Below, piece after piece: positions 36,462-45,489 of a stretch of 64,000 bases of DNA. This DNA comes from Caballeronia udeis (GTDB taxonomy: Bacteria; Pseudomonadota; Gammaproteobacteria; Burkholderiales; Burkholderiaceae). Location of the stretch: NCBI RefSeq assembly GCF_001544555.2, contig NZ_FCOK02000013.1, forward strand, positions 62,001 to 126,000, given 5' to 3'. The position numbers and the translations under genes are program-made. Each line of letters starts with the position of its first letter. Within the stretch, counting starts at the first letter, position 1. Below the pieces are notes generated by a model. It worked only from the letters and a program-made list of their open reading frames with translations, was not told where the DNA came from and did no database searches.

Positions 36462-39400
36462 ATGCCACGTTTCTTTATCGACCGTCCCGTCTTTGCCTGG
36501 GTGATTCCGATCCTGATCTGCCTGATCGGTATCATTCTGATGCAGCGCATGGGCGTGGATTCCTATCCCGACGTTGCACCGCCACAGGTCACGGTCACGG
36601 CGACCTATCCCGGCGCGAACGCGACGACCATGGAGTCGACGGTCACCCAGGTGATCGAGCAGCAACTCACCGGGATCGACAACCTGTTGTACTTCAGTTC
36701 GTCATCCGGCAGTAACGGCACCGCGACCATTACGCTGAGCTTTGCGACGGGCACCAACCCGGATATTGCCGAGGTTCAGGTGCAGAACCGCGTCACGCTG
36801 GCGAACCCCCTGCTGCCGGCCGCGGTGATCCAGCAGGGCGTGACGGTCGCCAAGGCCAGCCCGGACATCCTGCTGTTCATCGGGCTGCAGTCTTCCGATC
36901 GGTCTATTGACGCGTCACGGCTGAGCGACATCATCGCCTCGCAGATCCAGCCGGTCATCGCGCGTCTGAATGGCGTCGGCAACACGTTCATGCTGGGTTC
37001 GGAGTACGCGCTGCGGATCTGGCTGGACCCCGACAAGCTGCAGGGTTATGGGCTGTCGACCACCCAGGTGCTCAATGCAGTCACCGCGCAGAATGCCCAG
37101 TTCGCAACCGGCGCATTGGGCTCGGATCCCGCGGTCAAGGGACAGGTCTTTACCGCGACCGTGTCGGGCGACAGCCTGTTTTCGTCGCTGCAGCAGTTTC
37201 GCGACATCATCCTGCTGACCAACAACGACGGTACCGTGGTCCACCTCAGCGACGTGGCCCGGATTGATTTTGGGGCGCAATCGTACGGGTCGGCTGCGGC
37301 GTACAACGGCAAGGCTGCGGGCGGGATGGGCGTGTATCTGCTGCCTGGCGCCAATGCGCTGGCGGTCGCCAAGTCGGTCAAGGAGGAGATGGCGACGCTG
37401 GCAAAAGATCTGCCGCCGGGCGTGACCTGGAGCGTGCCGTACGACACCACGCCATTCATCACGGCGTCGATCACCGACGTGGTGCGCACGCTTGCTGAAG
37501 CGATCGGGCTGGTGTTCATCGTGATGCTGATCTTCCTGCAGAACATTCGCGCCACCATCATTCCGACGCTGGTTATTCCGGTGGCCCTGCTTGGCACGTT
37601 CATCGGGCTGTCGATACTGCATTACACGATCAACCAGCTCACGCTGTTCGGCATGGTGCTCGCAATCGGCATTGTGGTTGACGACGCGATCGTCGTCATC
37701 GAGAACGTCGAGCGGATCATGAGCGAAGAGCGGCTCCACCCCAAGGCCGCCACGCGCAAGGCAATGGGACAGATCACCGGTGCGATTATCGCAATCACGG
37801 TGGTGCTGACAGCGGTGTTCGTGCCGTCCGCGCTGCAGCCGGGCGCGACCGGCATCATCTATGCGCAGTTTGCGCTGACCATCGCGATCTCGATGGCCAT
37901 GTCCGCGTTCCTGGCGATGTCGTTTACGCCGGCCCTATGCGCCGCCATCCTGAAAGCGAACCATGATGAGCACAAGAACGTCGTCTTCCGCTGGTTCAAT
38001 CAGGGGTTCGACCGGCTCACTCACGGCTATCACGGCCAGGTCGGGCGCGCGGTACGCCACGCGCCGCGCTGGATGATCCTGTTCGTGCTGCTCGCCGCGC
38101 TTGCAGGGTTCATGTATACGCGGTTGCCGACGAGCTTCGTCCCGGACGAGGATCAGGGTTTCATGCTGGCGATCGTCAACCTGCCGTCGGGGGCGACGCT
38201 TGAACGCACGAGCACGGTGATGGATGAAATCAGCGACAAGCTGAGTCATAGCGCGATAGCGAAAGACATCGACGGCATGTTCGCGGTCAAGGGCTTCAGC
38301 TTCGTAGGCAACAGCGAAAACAGCGGCATGGCCTTTATCAAGCTGAAGGACTGGGGCCAGCGCGATCAAACAGCCATGCAGTTGATCGGGCAGGCCAACA
38401 TGATCCTGCACGGCATTCCGGACGCGCAGATCTTCGTGGTGAACCTGCCGACCATTCGCGGTCTGAGCCAGTTTGGCGGTATCGACATGTACCTGCAGGC
38501 ACGCTCGGGCCAGACGCGTGCACAGCTCGCCCAGGCTCAAGGCATGTTGCTGGGAGCGGCCGCCAAGAGTTCGGTGCTGTACGGCATTCGACCCAACTCG
38601 CTGCCGGCGGCGACCCAGTTGAATGTGGCGGTGGACCGGGTGCAGGCTCAGTCGATGGGGCTCTCGCTGACCGACGTCTATGACGCGCTCCAGATGCAAC
38701 TGGCGCCTTTCTTCGTGAATCAGTTCACGTACGGCGGCCGTGTCAAACGCGTTTATCTCGAAGCGGACGCACCGTTCCGGATGGGGTTGGATGCATTGCA
38801 GCATTCCTATACGCCGAGCGGCATTGCCAACGCCGCATCGGGCACGGCCAGCACCACCGGGACGGCGACCAATACCGTCAGCAATCTGACGACGGTCAAT
38901 CCGTCGGCGAGCAACACGTCGATCAGCCCGTACAACATGGTGCCGCTCTCGAGCGTCGTGAAAACGGACTGGGGGGTGGGACCGCAGGCGCTGCCGCGCT
39001 ACAACGGTTATTCGGCCGTGGAGATCGTGGGCAATTCGGCGCCCGGCTATTCCACCGGGCAGGCTATGGACGTGCTGCAGGGCATCGTCGACAAATCGTT
39101 GCCGGCGGGCTTCGCGGCGAACTGGACGGGGCAGTCATACCAGGAAGTATTGGCCGGCAATTCGGCGACGCAGTTGATGGTGCTGTCGATCGTGATTGTT
39201 TTCTTGTGTCTTGCGGCGCTTTACGAGAGCTGGTCGATTCCGGTCTCGGTGTTGCTGGTGGTGCCGTTGGGCCTGCTGGGCATGGCGGTCTTCTGCATGA
39301 CGCGTGGCATACCGAACGATATCTACTTCAAGATCGGCATGGTGACCGTGATCGGGCTCGCCGCAAAGAATGCAATCCTGATCGTGGAGTTCGCCGTGGA

Positions 39401-39722
39401 GGGGCAAAACGAGGGCAAGACCTTGTTCGACGCGGTGCTCCATGCGGCGAGGTTGCGGCTGCGCCCGATCCTGATGACGTCGATGGCGTTCATCCTGGGT
39501 GTCGTGCCCCTGGTGCTGTCGACCGGTGCGGGCGCGTCCTCGCGTCACGAGATCGGTACCGGCGTCATTGGCGGCATGCTGTTCGCCACGGTTTTTGGCT
39601 TGCTGCTGATCCCGGTGTTCTACGTGGCGGTTCGACGGGTGCTTGGCGACAAACTCGATGAAGTGTCGCCTAAGCTTCATCGTCATGATGAAACGCCCGA
39701 CGAGGCGGAGGGCAGTGCGTGA
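36462..39722 (+). CDS. RND multidrug efflux pump, inner-membrane transporter (AcrB family, HAE1)
   Basis: 1086 residues, slightly longer than AcrB (1049). It has twelve membrane helices and the standard start PRFFIDRPVFAWVIPI. The proton-relay pair is in GIVVDDAIVVIENVERIM (helix 4) and the Lys in GLAAKNAILIVEFA (helix 10). A Ser/Thr-rich insertion of about 40 residues (around 790-825: ASGTASTTGTATNTVSNL...) precedes SPYNMVPLSSVV, in the docking-domain region where AcrB is compact. TAAGGAG precedes the ATG. Drug specificity cannot be told from sequence. Confidence 0.96.
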   Translation: MPRFFIDRPVFAWVIPILICLIGIILMQRMGVDSYPDVAPPQVTVTATYPGANATTMESTVTQVIEQQLTGIDNLLYFSSSSGSNGTATITLSFATGTNPDIAEVQVQNRVTLANPLLPAAVIQQGVTVAKASPDILLFIGLQSSDRSIDASRLSDIIASQIQPVIARLNGVGNTFMLGSEYALRIWLDPDKLQGYGLSTTQVLNAVTAQNAQFATGALGSDPAVKGQVFTATVSGDSLFSSLQQFRDIILLTNNDGTVVHLSDVARIDFGAQSYGSAAAYNGKAAGGMGVYLLPGANALAVAKSVKEEMATLAKDLPPGVTWSVPYDTTPFITASITDVVRTLAEAIGLVFIVMLIFLQNIRATIIPTLVIPVALLGTFIGLSILHYTINQLTLFGMVLAIGIVVDDAIVVIENVERIMSEERLHPKAATRKAMGQITGAIIAITVVLTAVFVPSALQPGATGIIYAQFALTIAISMAMSAFLAMSFTPALCAAILKANHDEHKNVVFRWFNQGFDRLTHGYHGQVGRAVRHAPRWMILFVLLAALAGFMYTRLPTSFVPDEDQGFMLAIVNLPSGATLERTSTVMDEISDKLSHSAIAKDIDGMFAVKGFSFVGNSENSGMAFIKLKDWGQRDQTAMQLIGQANMILHGIPDAQIFVVNLPTIRGLSQFGGIDMYLQARSGQTRAQLAQAQGMLLGAAAKSSVLYGIRPNSLPAATQLNVAVDRVQAQSMGLSLTDVYDALQMQLAPFFVNQFTYGGRVKRVYLEADAPFRMGLDALQHSYTPSGIANAASGTASTTGTATNTVSNLTTVNPSASNTSISPYNMVPLSSVVKTDWGVGPQALPRYNGYSAVEIVGNSAPGYSTGQAMDVLQGIVDKSLPAGFAANWTGQSYQEVLAGNSATQLMVLSIVIVFLCLAALYESWSIPVSVLLVVPLGLLGMAVFCMTRGIPNDIYFKIGMVTVIGLAAKNAILIVEFAVEGQNEGKTLFDAVLHAARLRLRPILMTSMAFILGVVPLVLSTGAGASSRHEIGTGVIGGMLFATVFGLLLIPVFYVAVRRVLGDKLDEVSPKLHRHDETPDEAEGSA

Positions 39723-39731
39723 CCTTGAATT

Positions 39732-39860
39732 GCAGGCTTCGTGCTGTCGGTCATTCTCACGGCGGCGTCGTTTCTTGTTGTCATGGAACACGCGTTGCCG
39801 GCCAGTACCGCGATTCCTGTGATTGCGGCGCTGGCGCTCGTTCAGGTCGTCGTGCATCTT
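39732..39860 (+). pseudogene. Remnant of cytochrome bo oxidase subunit IV (cyoD)
   Basis: Ten bases after the RND stop, a frame without its own start reads GFVLSVILTAASFLVVMEHALP and continues to LALVQVVVHL. This matches the first two-thirds of the CyoD core, whose E. coli form reads GFILSIILTVIPFWMVM...AVVQVLVHL. An in-frame stop precedes it, and the similarity ends at HLGGGKRAG. It is about 43 residues of a usual 110. No other cyo gene is present, so it is a fragment left by recombination. Confidence 0.65.
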
Positions 39861-40012
39861 GGCGGCGGCAAACGCGCCGGCCATCGCGGAATGCAAGCGT
39901 GCGCAAAGGTCCGAATCTTGAGCGCACCCCTGGTTACGATTCCGGAGGCACCCAGGAGGCTTTCAGGCACGCACACATCTCGGCGAGGCTGATTGTCCTG
40001 GGCAGTTTCCGG

Positions 40013-40186
40013 TCACGGCCACTGCTGACGCGCATGTTTTACACGCAGGATGGTCACCACTTCATTGCTCGCACTGTAGAACACGATGTAGTTGCGGTGA
40101 ACGATCATTTCACGGGTGCCGCGGATGCGGCCGGCACGGTACAGCGTCGGGCGCTCACGCAGACCGTCAACCTTGGTGCGGATCAT
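40013..40186 (-). pseudogene. Truncated RelE/ParE-family toxin
   Basis: The minus strand encodes MIRTKVDGLRERPTLYRAGR, then IRGTREMIVHRNYIVFYSAS, then VVTILRVKHARQQWP and a stop. This is the C-terminal two-thirds of a RelE/ParE toxin (GR-x-R-GTRE, Y-I-V-x-Y, ILR-V-x-H-x-x-Q-x-W-P). The frame stays open upstream for only about 13 codons to a TAG, so the N-terminal helices are missing, and no antitoxin gene is found beside it. It is probably inactive. Confidence 0.7.
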
Positions 40187-40215
40187 CTGGCTGATCCTTA
40201 TCTTGACGGGGGCCG

Positions 40216-40257
40216 AGAAGATAAACTACTGTATTTTTATACAGTAGTTTATCTTCT
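40216..40257. promoter_or_regulatory. LexA-box-like perfect palindrome
   Basis: A perfect 19-base inverted repeat with a TTTT centre. Its core CTGTATTTTTATACAG fits the LexA consensus CTGT-N8-ACAG, and the flanking TA...TA also agrees. It is very AT-rich in GC-rich surroundings. It lies between the toxin remnant and a short plus-strand ATG (40259) that opens only 15 codons. If it is an SOS operator, its target has been lost or is the remnant itself. A hairpin role in RNA is an alternative. Confidence 0.55.
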
Positions 40258-40742
40258 GATGTATGTACATATCGAGGCGAATTCCAGCGCTCCAGGGGGC
40301 TCCTGATTTCGTTGCATTTTACGGGGATAGCAGCGCCTAGGCGCCATGTGGCTTTGCGGCCTTATTAAAAAATCCCATTAGATCAAGTGCTTCCTGTCTG
40401 GTCTCTTTCCGGCAGCAGGAACGCCTTCATGGCCACGACTCGAAGCTAGGGGTATGGCGAGTAACGGAACACAAAATCCGTTCAAGCATTTCAGCGCAGT
40501 TCACCTGATCGGTCAGTCTCTTCAAGCCAACGAATGGCGGCCCGTTGCACGCAGCACGCAGAGGCATTCCGGGCGCCTCGAAGCCGAGACATTGCTCCCT
40601 GATAAACCGTTGCCAGCAGTTCGGGAAACGCTTTGGGGGAGTCCTGCCAACGGGCCGTTCGCATCCGCGCCGAGTCAAGTTTGCAAGAAAAATGCCGTTA
40701 TTGGGCAGGTAGGCGCTGTGGCGCTGTCAGAAAAATAATGAT
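40258..40742. other. Noncoding stretch before the TonB receptor gene
   Basis: About 480 bases. Frames on both strands (for example an 83-codon minus-strand frame at 40427-40678) show no recognisable protein and no convincing start. No terminator, transfer RNA or insertion-sequence end was seen. It must carry the promoter of the receptor operon, but none stands out. Confidence 0.5.
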
Positions 40743-42797
40743 ATGGCTCGCGCTTTCATAAAAATTGGAATGTTGGCATTTGCCCTGCCTGCGGTCGCCT
40801 TACTTGCAGTGTCCCCGGTCACTCATGCGTCGGAGACGCTCGGGCCGGTCGACCCGAAACCTGGAGCGGTGGCCTCCGAGTCGGACAGCGCGGATTTGGC
40901 ATCCCTCCCGCTTGAACAGTTGATGGACGTATCCGTGATAACGACCGCGTCCAAGTTTGAGCAATCGATCAGCGAAGCACCGTCGGCTGTGGTCGTCTTG
41001 ACGGCGCAGGACATCAAGGAATTCGGCTGGCGAACGCTGGCCGATGCGTTAGCGTCGCTGCCGGGTCTGTATGTCAGCAACGATCGAAATTACTCTTACC
41101 TGGGAGCACGTGGGTTTTTACGTCCGGGCGACTACGACAGCCGGTTTCTCTTGATGATCGACGGATACCGGACCAACGACGCCGTGTACGACGAAGCGAC
41201 CATTGGGACCGAAGGGTTGATCGACATGGATCTGGTCGAGCGTATCGAGTACGTGCCGGGCCCTGGGTCCGCCGTTTACGGCTCCAACGCTTTTTTCGGC
41301 GTGGTCAATGTCATTACAAAAAAAGGCAGCGCTATCAATGGCGCCCAGACTGCGGTGGCGGCAGGAAGTTACGGGGAGAAAAAGGCGCGCGCCACGTATG
41401 GCTGGCATGGGCAAAACGGGGCTGACATCGTGTTGTCTGCGACGTCCTACATTCGAGACGGTCAAGACCTGTTCTACCCTGAATTCAATACTCCGCAACA
41501 AAATAACGGCGTCGCGCACGACCTTGATTACGACCGGGCACAAAACTTCTTCGCCAAAGTAACCTACGGCGACTTCACGGTCTCCGCAGCTCACAGCAAC
41601 AGAGCCAAGGGAGTTCCCACAGGGTCTTTTGGAGCGATCTTCAACACCCCCAATTCAACGAATGACGCGCAAAGTTTCATCAACGCCGTTTTCGCGCATC
41701 AGATCAATTCCGGATTGGCCGTCTCGACGCAGGCTTATTGGGGACGATATGACTATCAGGGCGTCGCGATCGACCCTGGTGAAGTCCCAACGACGAATGT
41801 CGACGGAGATCACGCCCTTTGGTACGGCGGTGACGCGCATGTCATCGTCACCAGCATATCGAACCAAAAAATCGTCGCGGGATTTGATTTCCAGCGTGAC
41901 GCGCGGCGCGACCAGTACAACTACAATCTGAACCCTTACGTCTCTCTGCTCGACGACAAGCGCTCCAGCAATCGGACAGGTGCCTACTTTGAAGATGAGA
42001 TTCAACTACCCGCGAACTTCGCCCTCAATGCGGGGTTGCGGTACGACTGGGATAGCGTCACAGCCAGTAACGTAAATCCGCGCCTGGCGCTCATCTACAA
42101 ACTGACTTCAAGGGATACCGTCAAACTCATTTATGGTACGGCGTACCGCGCGCCCAACGCATATGAGTTGTACTACGCGGTGCCTGGAAGCGGCGGACAA
42201 TTGCCGAACCCCGATCTCAATCCCGAACACATCACGACGACCGAACTCGTGTTGGACCACGCCTTCTCCGATTCGGGACGCGCGACGCTGTCCCTGTTCA
42301 GATACTCGGTGAAAAACCTGATCTCCCTTGAAACCGATCCCGCCAGCGGATTGCTCATTTATCAGAATCTGGATCAAGCAAAGGCCACGGGGGTGGAACT
42401 CGCGACAGAACAGTTGTTTGGCGATGGTTACCGCGTGCGAGCGAGTTATTCCTGGCAGTTGGCGAAGGACGGCCAAACGGGCGCGATACTCCAAAACTCG
42501 CCACGCCACCTTGTCAAGCTCAATGCAGTTGCCCCGTTATTTCATAACGCGGTTCGATTCGGCACGGAGCTGCAATGCGTGTCGTCCCGGCTCAGCGAAA
42601 GTTCGACATCGGGAGGTTATTGCCTTGCGAACCTTACGGTCACTTCGTCCCGCGTGATTCCGCGGGCTATCGTTTCCCTCAGCGTGTACAACGCGTTCAA
42701 CAAGCGTTATTCAGACCCTGCAGGGCCCGCCTTTGTCCAACAGGCAATTGAGCAGCAGAGCCGCACGCTCTACGCGAAATTGGTCTACGGATTTTGA
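40743..42797 (+). CDS. TonB-dependent outer-membrane receptor
   Basis: 684 residues. A signal peptide (ending near THASE) is followed by a TonB-box-like/linker region with MDVSVITTASKFEQSISEAPSAV. The plug domain has VVLTAQDIKEFGWRTLADALASLPGLYV, RFLLMIDGYRTND, and VERIEYVPGPGSAVYGSNAFFGVVNVITKKG. The beta-barrel ends with YAKLVYGF (terminal Phe). The MDVSVI/DLASLPLEQLM start is typical of receptors linked to signalling operons. It is the first gene of a unit with a YfiR-like protein and a GGDEF-EAL protein. Ligand unknown. The local base composition is less GC-rich than the flanks. Confidence 0.93.
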   Translation: MARAFIKIGMLAFALPAVALLAVSPVTHASETLGPVDPKPGAVASESDSADLASLPLEQLMDVSVITTASKFEQSISEAPSAVVVLTAQDIKEFGWRTLADALASLPGLYVSNDRNYSYLGARGFLRPGDYDSRFLLMIDGYRTNDAVYDEATIGTEGLIDMDLVERIEYVPGPGSAVYGSNAFFGVVNVITKKGSAINGAQTAVAAGSYGEKKARATYGWHGQNGADIVLSATSYIRDGQDLFYPEFNTPQQNNGVAHDLDYDRAQNFFAKVTYGDFTVSAAHSNRAKGVPTGSFGAIFNTPNSTNDAQSFINAVFAHQINSGLAVSTQAYWGRYDYQGVAIDPGEVPTTNVDGDHALWYGGDAHVIVTSISNQKIVAGFDFQRDARRDQYNYNLNPYVSLLDDKRSSNRTGAYFEDEIQLPANFALNAGLRYDWDSVTASNVNPRLALIYKLTSRDTVKLIYGTAYRAPNAYELYYAVPGSGGQLPNPDLNPEHITTTELVLDHAFSDSGRATLSLFRYSVKNLISLETDPASGLLIYQNLDQAKATGVELATEQLFGDGYRVRASYSWQLAKDGQTGAILQNSPRHLVKLNAVAPLFHNAVRFGTELQCVSSRLSESSTSGGYCLANLTVTSSRVIPRAIVSLSVYNAFNKRYSDPAGPAFVQQAIEQQSRTLYAKLVYGF

Positions 42798-42798
42798 G

Positions 42799-43314
42799 AT
42801 GTGCGTGTCCACCCGCTCCCGCTTCCACGTCTCTCTAGGGGGGGTGTGCCTGCTCGTATCTGTCTTATGCCACGGGCAGGTCCAGGACGCCGCCTTGAAG
42901 GCTGCGTTCATCTATAACTTCGCGCTCTTCACCAACTGGCCTCAATCACCCTCAGGCTCGTCTACCTTCAATGTATGTGTCGTTCACCGCAGCCCAATGT
43001 GGGACAGCTTGCAGAAGCTGAATGGGAAGCTGATCGGTGGCAGGCCGTGGACGGTCCGGGATGCGCCCTCCGCTGGCCAAAAGGTGGACTGCGACATCGC
43101 CGTGTTAAGCGACGCATCGCAGTCCTTCGTGCCTGCATCGTCGAGCGCGACATTGGTCGTGCGCGACGGCGGGATCTCTGGAACGGACGGTGCGGCGATC
43201 ACTCTAGTCACTGAAGACGATCACATCCATTTTGATATCGACACGGTGGTGGCGCAACGAAATGGATTGCGATTTAGTTCGAAGCTCCTGGCGCTTGCGA
43301 GGAACGTCCTATGA
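42799..43314 (+). CDS. YfiR-like periplasmic protein (DUF4154)
   Basis: 171 residues. A signal peptide ([17 protein letters not shown]) is followed by the family start [21 protein letters not shown], then [10 protein letters not shown] and the C-terminal [32 protein letters not shown]. YfiR in Pseudomonas holds the diguanylate cyclase YfiN (TpbB) inactive in the periplasm. ATG at 42799 is one base after the receptor stop, and the end overlaps the cyclase gene by four bases (ATGA). It probably passes a receptor-derived or redox signal to that enzyme. Confidence 0.88.
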   Translation: MCVSTRSRFHVSLGGVCLLVSVLCHGQVQDAALKAAFIYNFALFTNWPQSPSGSSTFNVCVVHRSPMWDSLQKLNGKLIGGRPWTVRDAPSAGQKVDCDIAVLSDASQSFVPASSSATLVVRDGGISGTDGAAITLVTEDDHIHFDIDTVVAQRNGLRFSSKLLALARNVL

Positions 43315-45281
43315 CAACGAAACACGCGAGCGACACAAAACCGTTGGCCGACACATTCGGTCTGGGACAACTTGTCGCCGCCGCTACCGCCCTTTTCGTG
43401 GCCGGATGCATTTTAGCGGCATTCCAATTTATATCGCTTCGGCAGTCGCTTACCGACGATGTCGAGGTGCAAGCAGCGCTCGTTGCGGACAATCTCGCGG
43501 CTGCCATGATGTTTCGGGACAAGCAAACGGCGACGGAGTCTTTGCGTACGTTCAGGCCACCTCCCTATCTTCTCTCAATTTCGGCCTATGACCGGGATGG
43601 AAACCTGTTCGCGGGATTCGCTAAACTTGGGATTGTTCCCGACAAGAAGGAGGTGCTGCGACTTCTTGTGTCGGGCGGCGACAGCACCTTGCTGCAGATA
43701 TCCGTCGTAAAGCGGGTCGAATACAGACAGACGGAACTTGGCTATGTGGTTGTGGTTGCGAGTACTGCCCGCGTGCAGTCGGGTTTGCTCCGATACGTAG
43801 GTTTATTTGCGGTGGCCGCGTTCGGAGCATTGTTTGTGGCCGTACTCGTCGTTCTCAAGACGAAAGCACGCATGGCGAAAGCTGAGGAGCGACTGGACTA
43901 CCTCGCGTACACAGACCCTGTCACGGAGCTCGCTAACCGTCGGGCAACTTACGACACTTTGGCCACGCAGATAAACATGCAGGGCAAGGATGGAAGACAA
44001 GTTGCGCTCCTGATTGTTGATTTGGATAATTTCAAAGCGGTGAACGACACCGCCGGGCATAGTGCCGGGGATGCGCTGCTCCGAATGGTGGGAGAGGTAT
44101 TGCGGGACGCTGTTCGAGAATCAGATGTCGTCGGACGGATTGGCGGAGATGAATTCGCGGTCATCGCATCCCCGGTGCGCAATCGCATGGAAGCGGCCAA
44201 CATCGCAGGGAGAATGGCCGACGCACTTGGTCGACCGTTCGACTTGGACGGGCAAAAGGTCTTCGCAACAGCAAGCATCGGCGTGAGCATCTTCCCAGAC
44301 GATGCACAAACACTTTCTGAATTGATCAGTAATGCAGACGTCGCGCTTTATCATGCCAAGGCCGCGGGCAAGAACCGGTTCGCTGAATTCAAGCGCGAAA
44401 TGACGTTGGAAACGCAGCGACGAGTACGCATCGAGCGTGATCTGCGCAAGGCGATGGAGGGCGGTGAGCTCGAAGTGCACTATCAGCCTCAGTTCGACTG
44501 TGCTTCGCAACTGATTGTCGGCGTGGAGGCTCTACTCAGATGGCCGCATCCCGAAGACGGATTTATTTCGCCCAACGACTTCATTCCGATCGCGGAAGAG
44601 TGCGGTCTGATAAACGAAATCGGGCGTTGGGTGCTCCTGCGTGCATGCTCCGACGCAACCGGATGGCGCAGCGCGAGCGGAGCGCCCCTAAGCGTGGCAG
44701 TCAACGTTTCGGCACGCCAACTCAGGGAGAAGGATTTTATTGACCAGGTCCGCACGGCGCTGCATGAGAGCGGCCTGCCGTCGGCGCAACTGGAACTCGA
44801 ACTGACCGAGAGTCTGTTAATGGACGACGTCGATGCGGCGCTAGACTTCATGCAAGCGGTGAGAGCGATGGGCGTCCGACTGTCAATCGATGACTTCGGC
44901 ACTGGCTACTCTTCACTCGCGTACCTGCAGTCGTTTCCTATCAATTGTCTAAAAATCGACCGCAGCTTCGTCCACCTCTTGCCGGAGGCCGGCTATACCA
45001 TCGCGAGCGCGGTCATTGCGCTCGCGCGCGGCTTTAATCTCTCGGTAGTTGCTGAAGGCGTGGAGACTCGCGCTCAACTGACATGGCTGCAAGAAGCGGG
45101 ATGCGATATCGTCCAAGGCTTTCTTCTGGGACGGCCGATGAATGCGGCCGCGTTGCGAGCGCTCCTACAGCTCGAAGGTGTCGAATTGGAGCTTGCGGCG
45201 GTAGCTGCTAGCGTAGCGCCGCCAATACCATGCTTATCATCTGAACCCGAATCAAAAGGGGGGGCCGGCGAGGTGGTGTGA
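43311..45281 (+). CDS. Membrane GGDEF-EAL protein (YfiN-like sensor plus phosphodiesterase domain)
   Basis: 656 residues. Two membrane helices (about 22-45 and 163-183) bracket a periplasmic sensor of YfiN/CHASE8 type ([26 protein letters not shown]). The GGDEF domain is intact (RIGGDEF, about 276-282) with an inhibitory-site RxxD (RESD) five residues before it. The EAL domain is also complete: VGVEALLRW (EAL at about 406), [41 protein letters not shown] and QGFLLGRPM. It may make or degrade cyclic di-GMP. It overlaps the yfiR-like gene by four bases; YfiN itself has no EAL domain. Confidence 0.94.
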   Translation: MTTKHASDTKPLADTFGLGQLVAAATALFVAGCILAAFQFISLRQSLTDDVEVQAALVADNLAAAMMFRDKQTATESLRTFRPPPYLLSISAYDRDGNLFAGFAKLGIVPDKKEVLRLLVSGGDSTLLQISVVKRVEYRQTELGYVVVVASTARVQSGLLRYVGLFAVAAFGALFVAVLVVLKTKARMAKAEERLDYLAYTDPVTELANRRATYDTLATQINMQGKDGRQVALLIVDLDNFKAVNDTAGHSAGDALLRMVGEVLRDAVRESDVVGRIGGDEFAVIASPVRNRMEAANIAGRMADALGRPFDLDGQKVFATASIGVSIFPDDAQTLSELISNADVALYHAKAAGKNRFAEFKREMTLETQRRVRIERDLRKAMEGGELEVHYQPQFDCASQLIVGVEALLRWPHPEDGFISPNDFIPIAEECGLINEIGRWVLLRACSDATGWRSASGAPLSVAVNVSARQLREKDFIDQVRTALHESGLPSAQLELELTESLLMDDVDAALDFMQAVRAMGVRLSIDDFGTGYSSLAYLQSFPINCLKIDRSFVHLLPEAGYTIASAVIALARGFNLSVVAEGVETRAQLTWLQEAGCDIVQGFLLGRPMNAAALRALLQLEGVELELAAVAASVAPPIPCLSSEPESKGGAGEVV

Positions 45282-45489
45282 ACCCGGGGCGGTCGAGCAA
45301 ATGGGCGGCACCGTCATTCCATCGGCAGATTACTGGCCGTGCAGACGGGTGAAATTATTCGCCCCCGGGGCCGCCGGGAATGATACCTGCTGCGCGCACT
45401 TGGTCACTCGCGGTGATCGCGAATGCAAGCATGAAATGCGGGTCGTCGTGTCCACTCTGCCATCCATAAAACACCCAAAGGAGACTGCC

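Noticed and set aside
40427..40678. 83-codon minus-strand frame before the receptor gene
   Set aside because: No ribosome-binding site, mixed composition and no recognised transposase or other family. An insertion-sequence remnant was considered, but no terminal inverted repeats were found.
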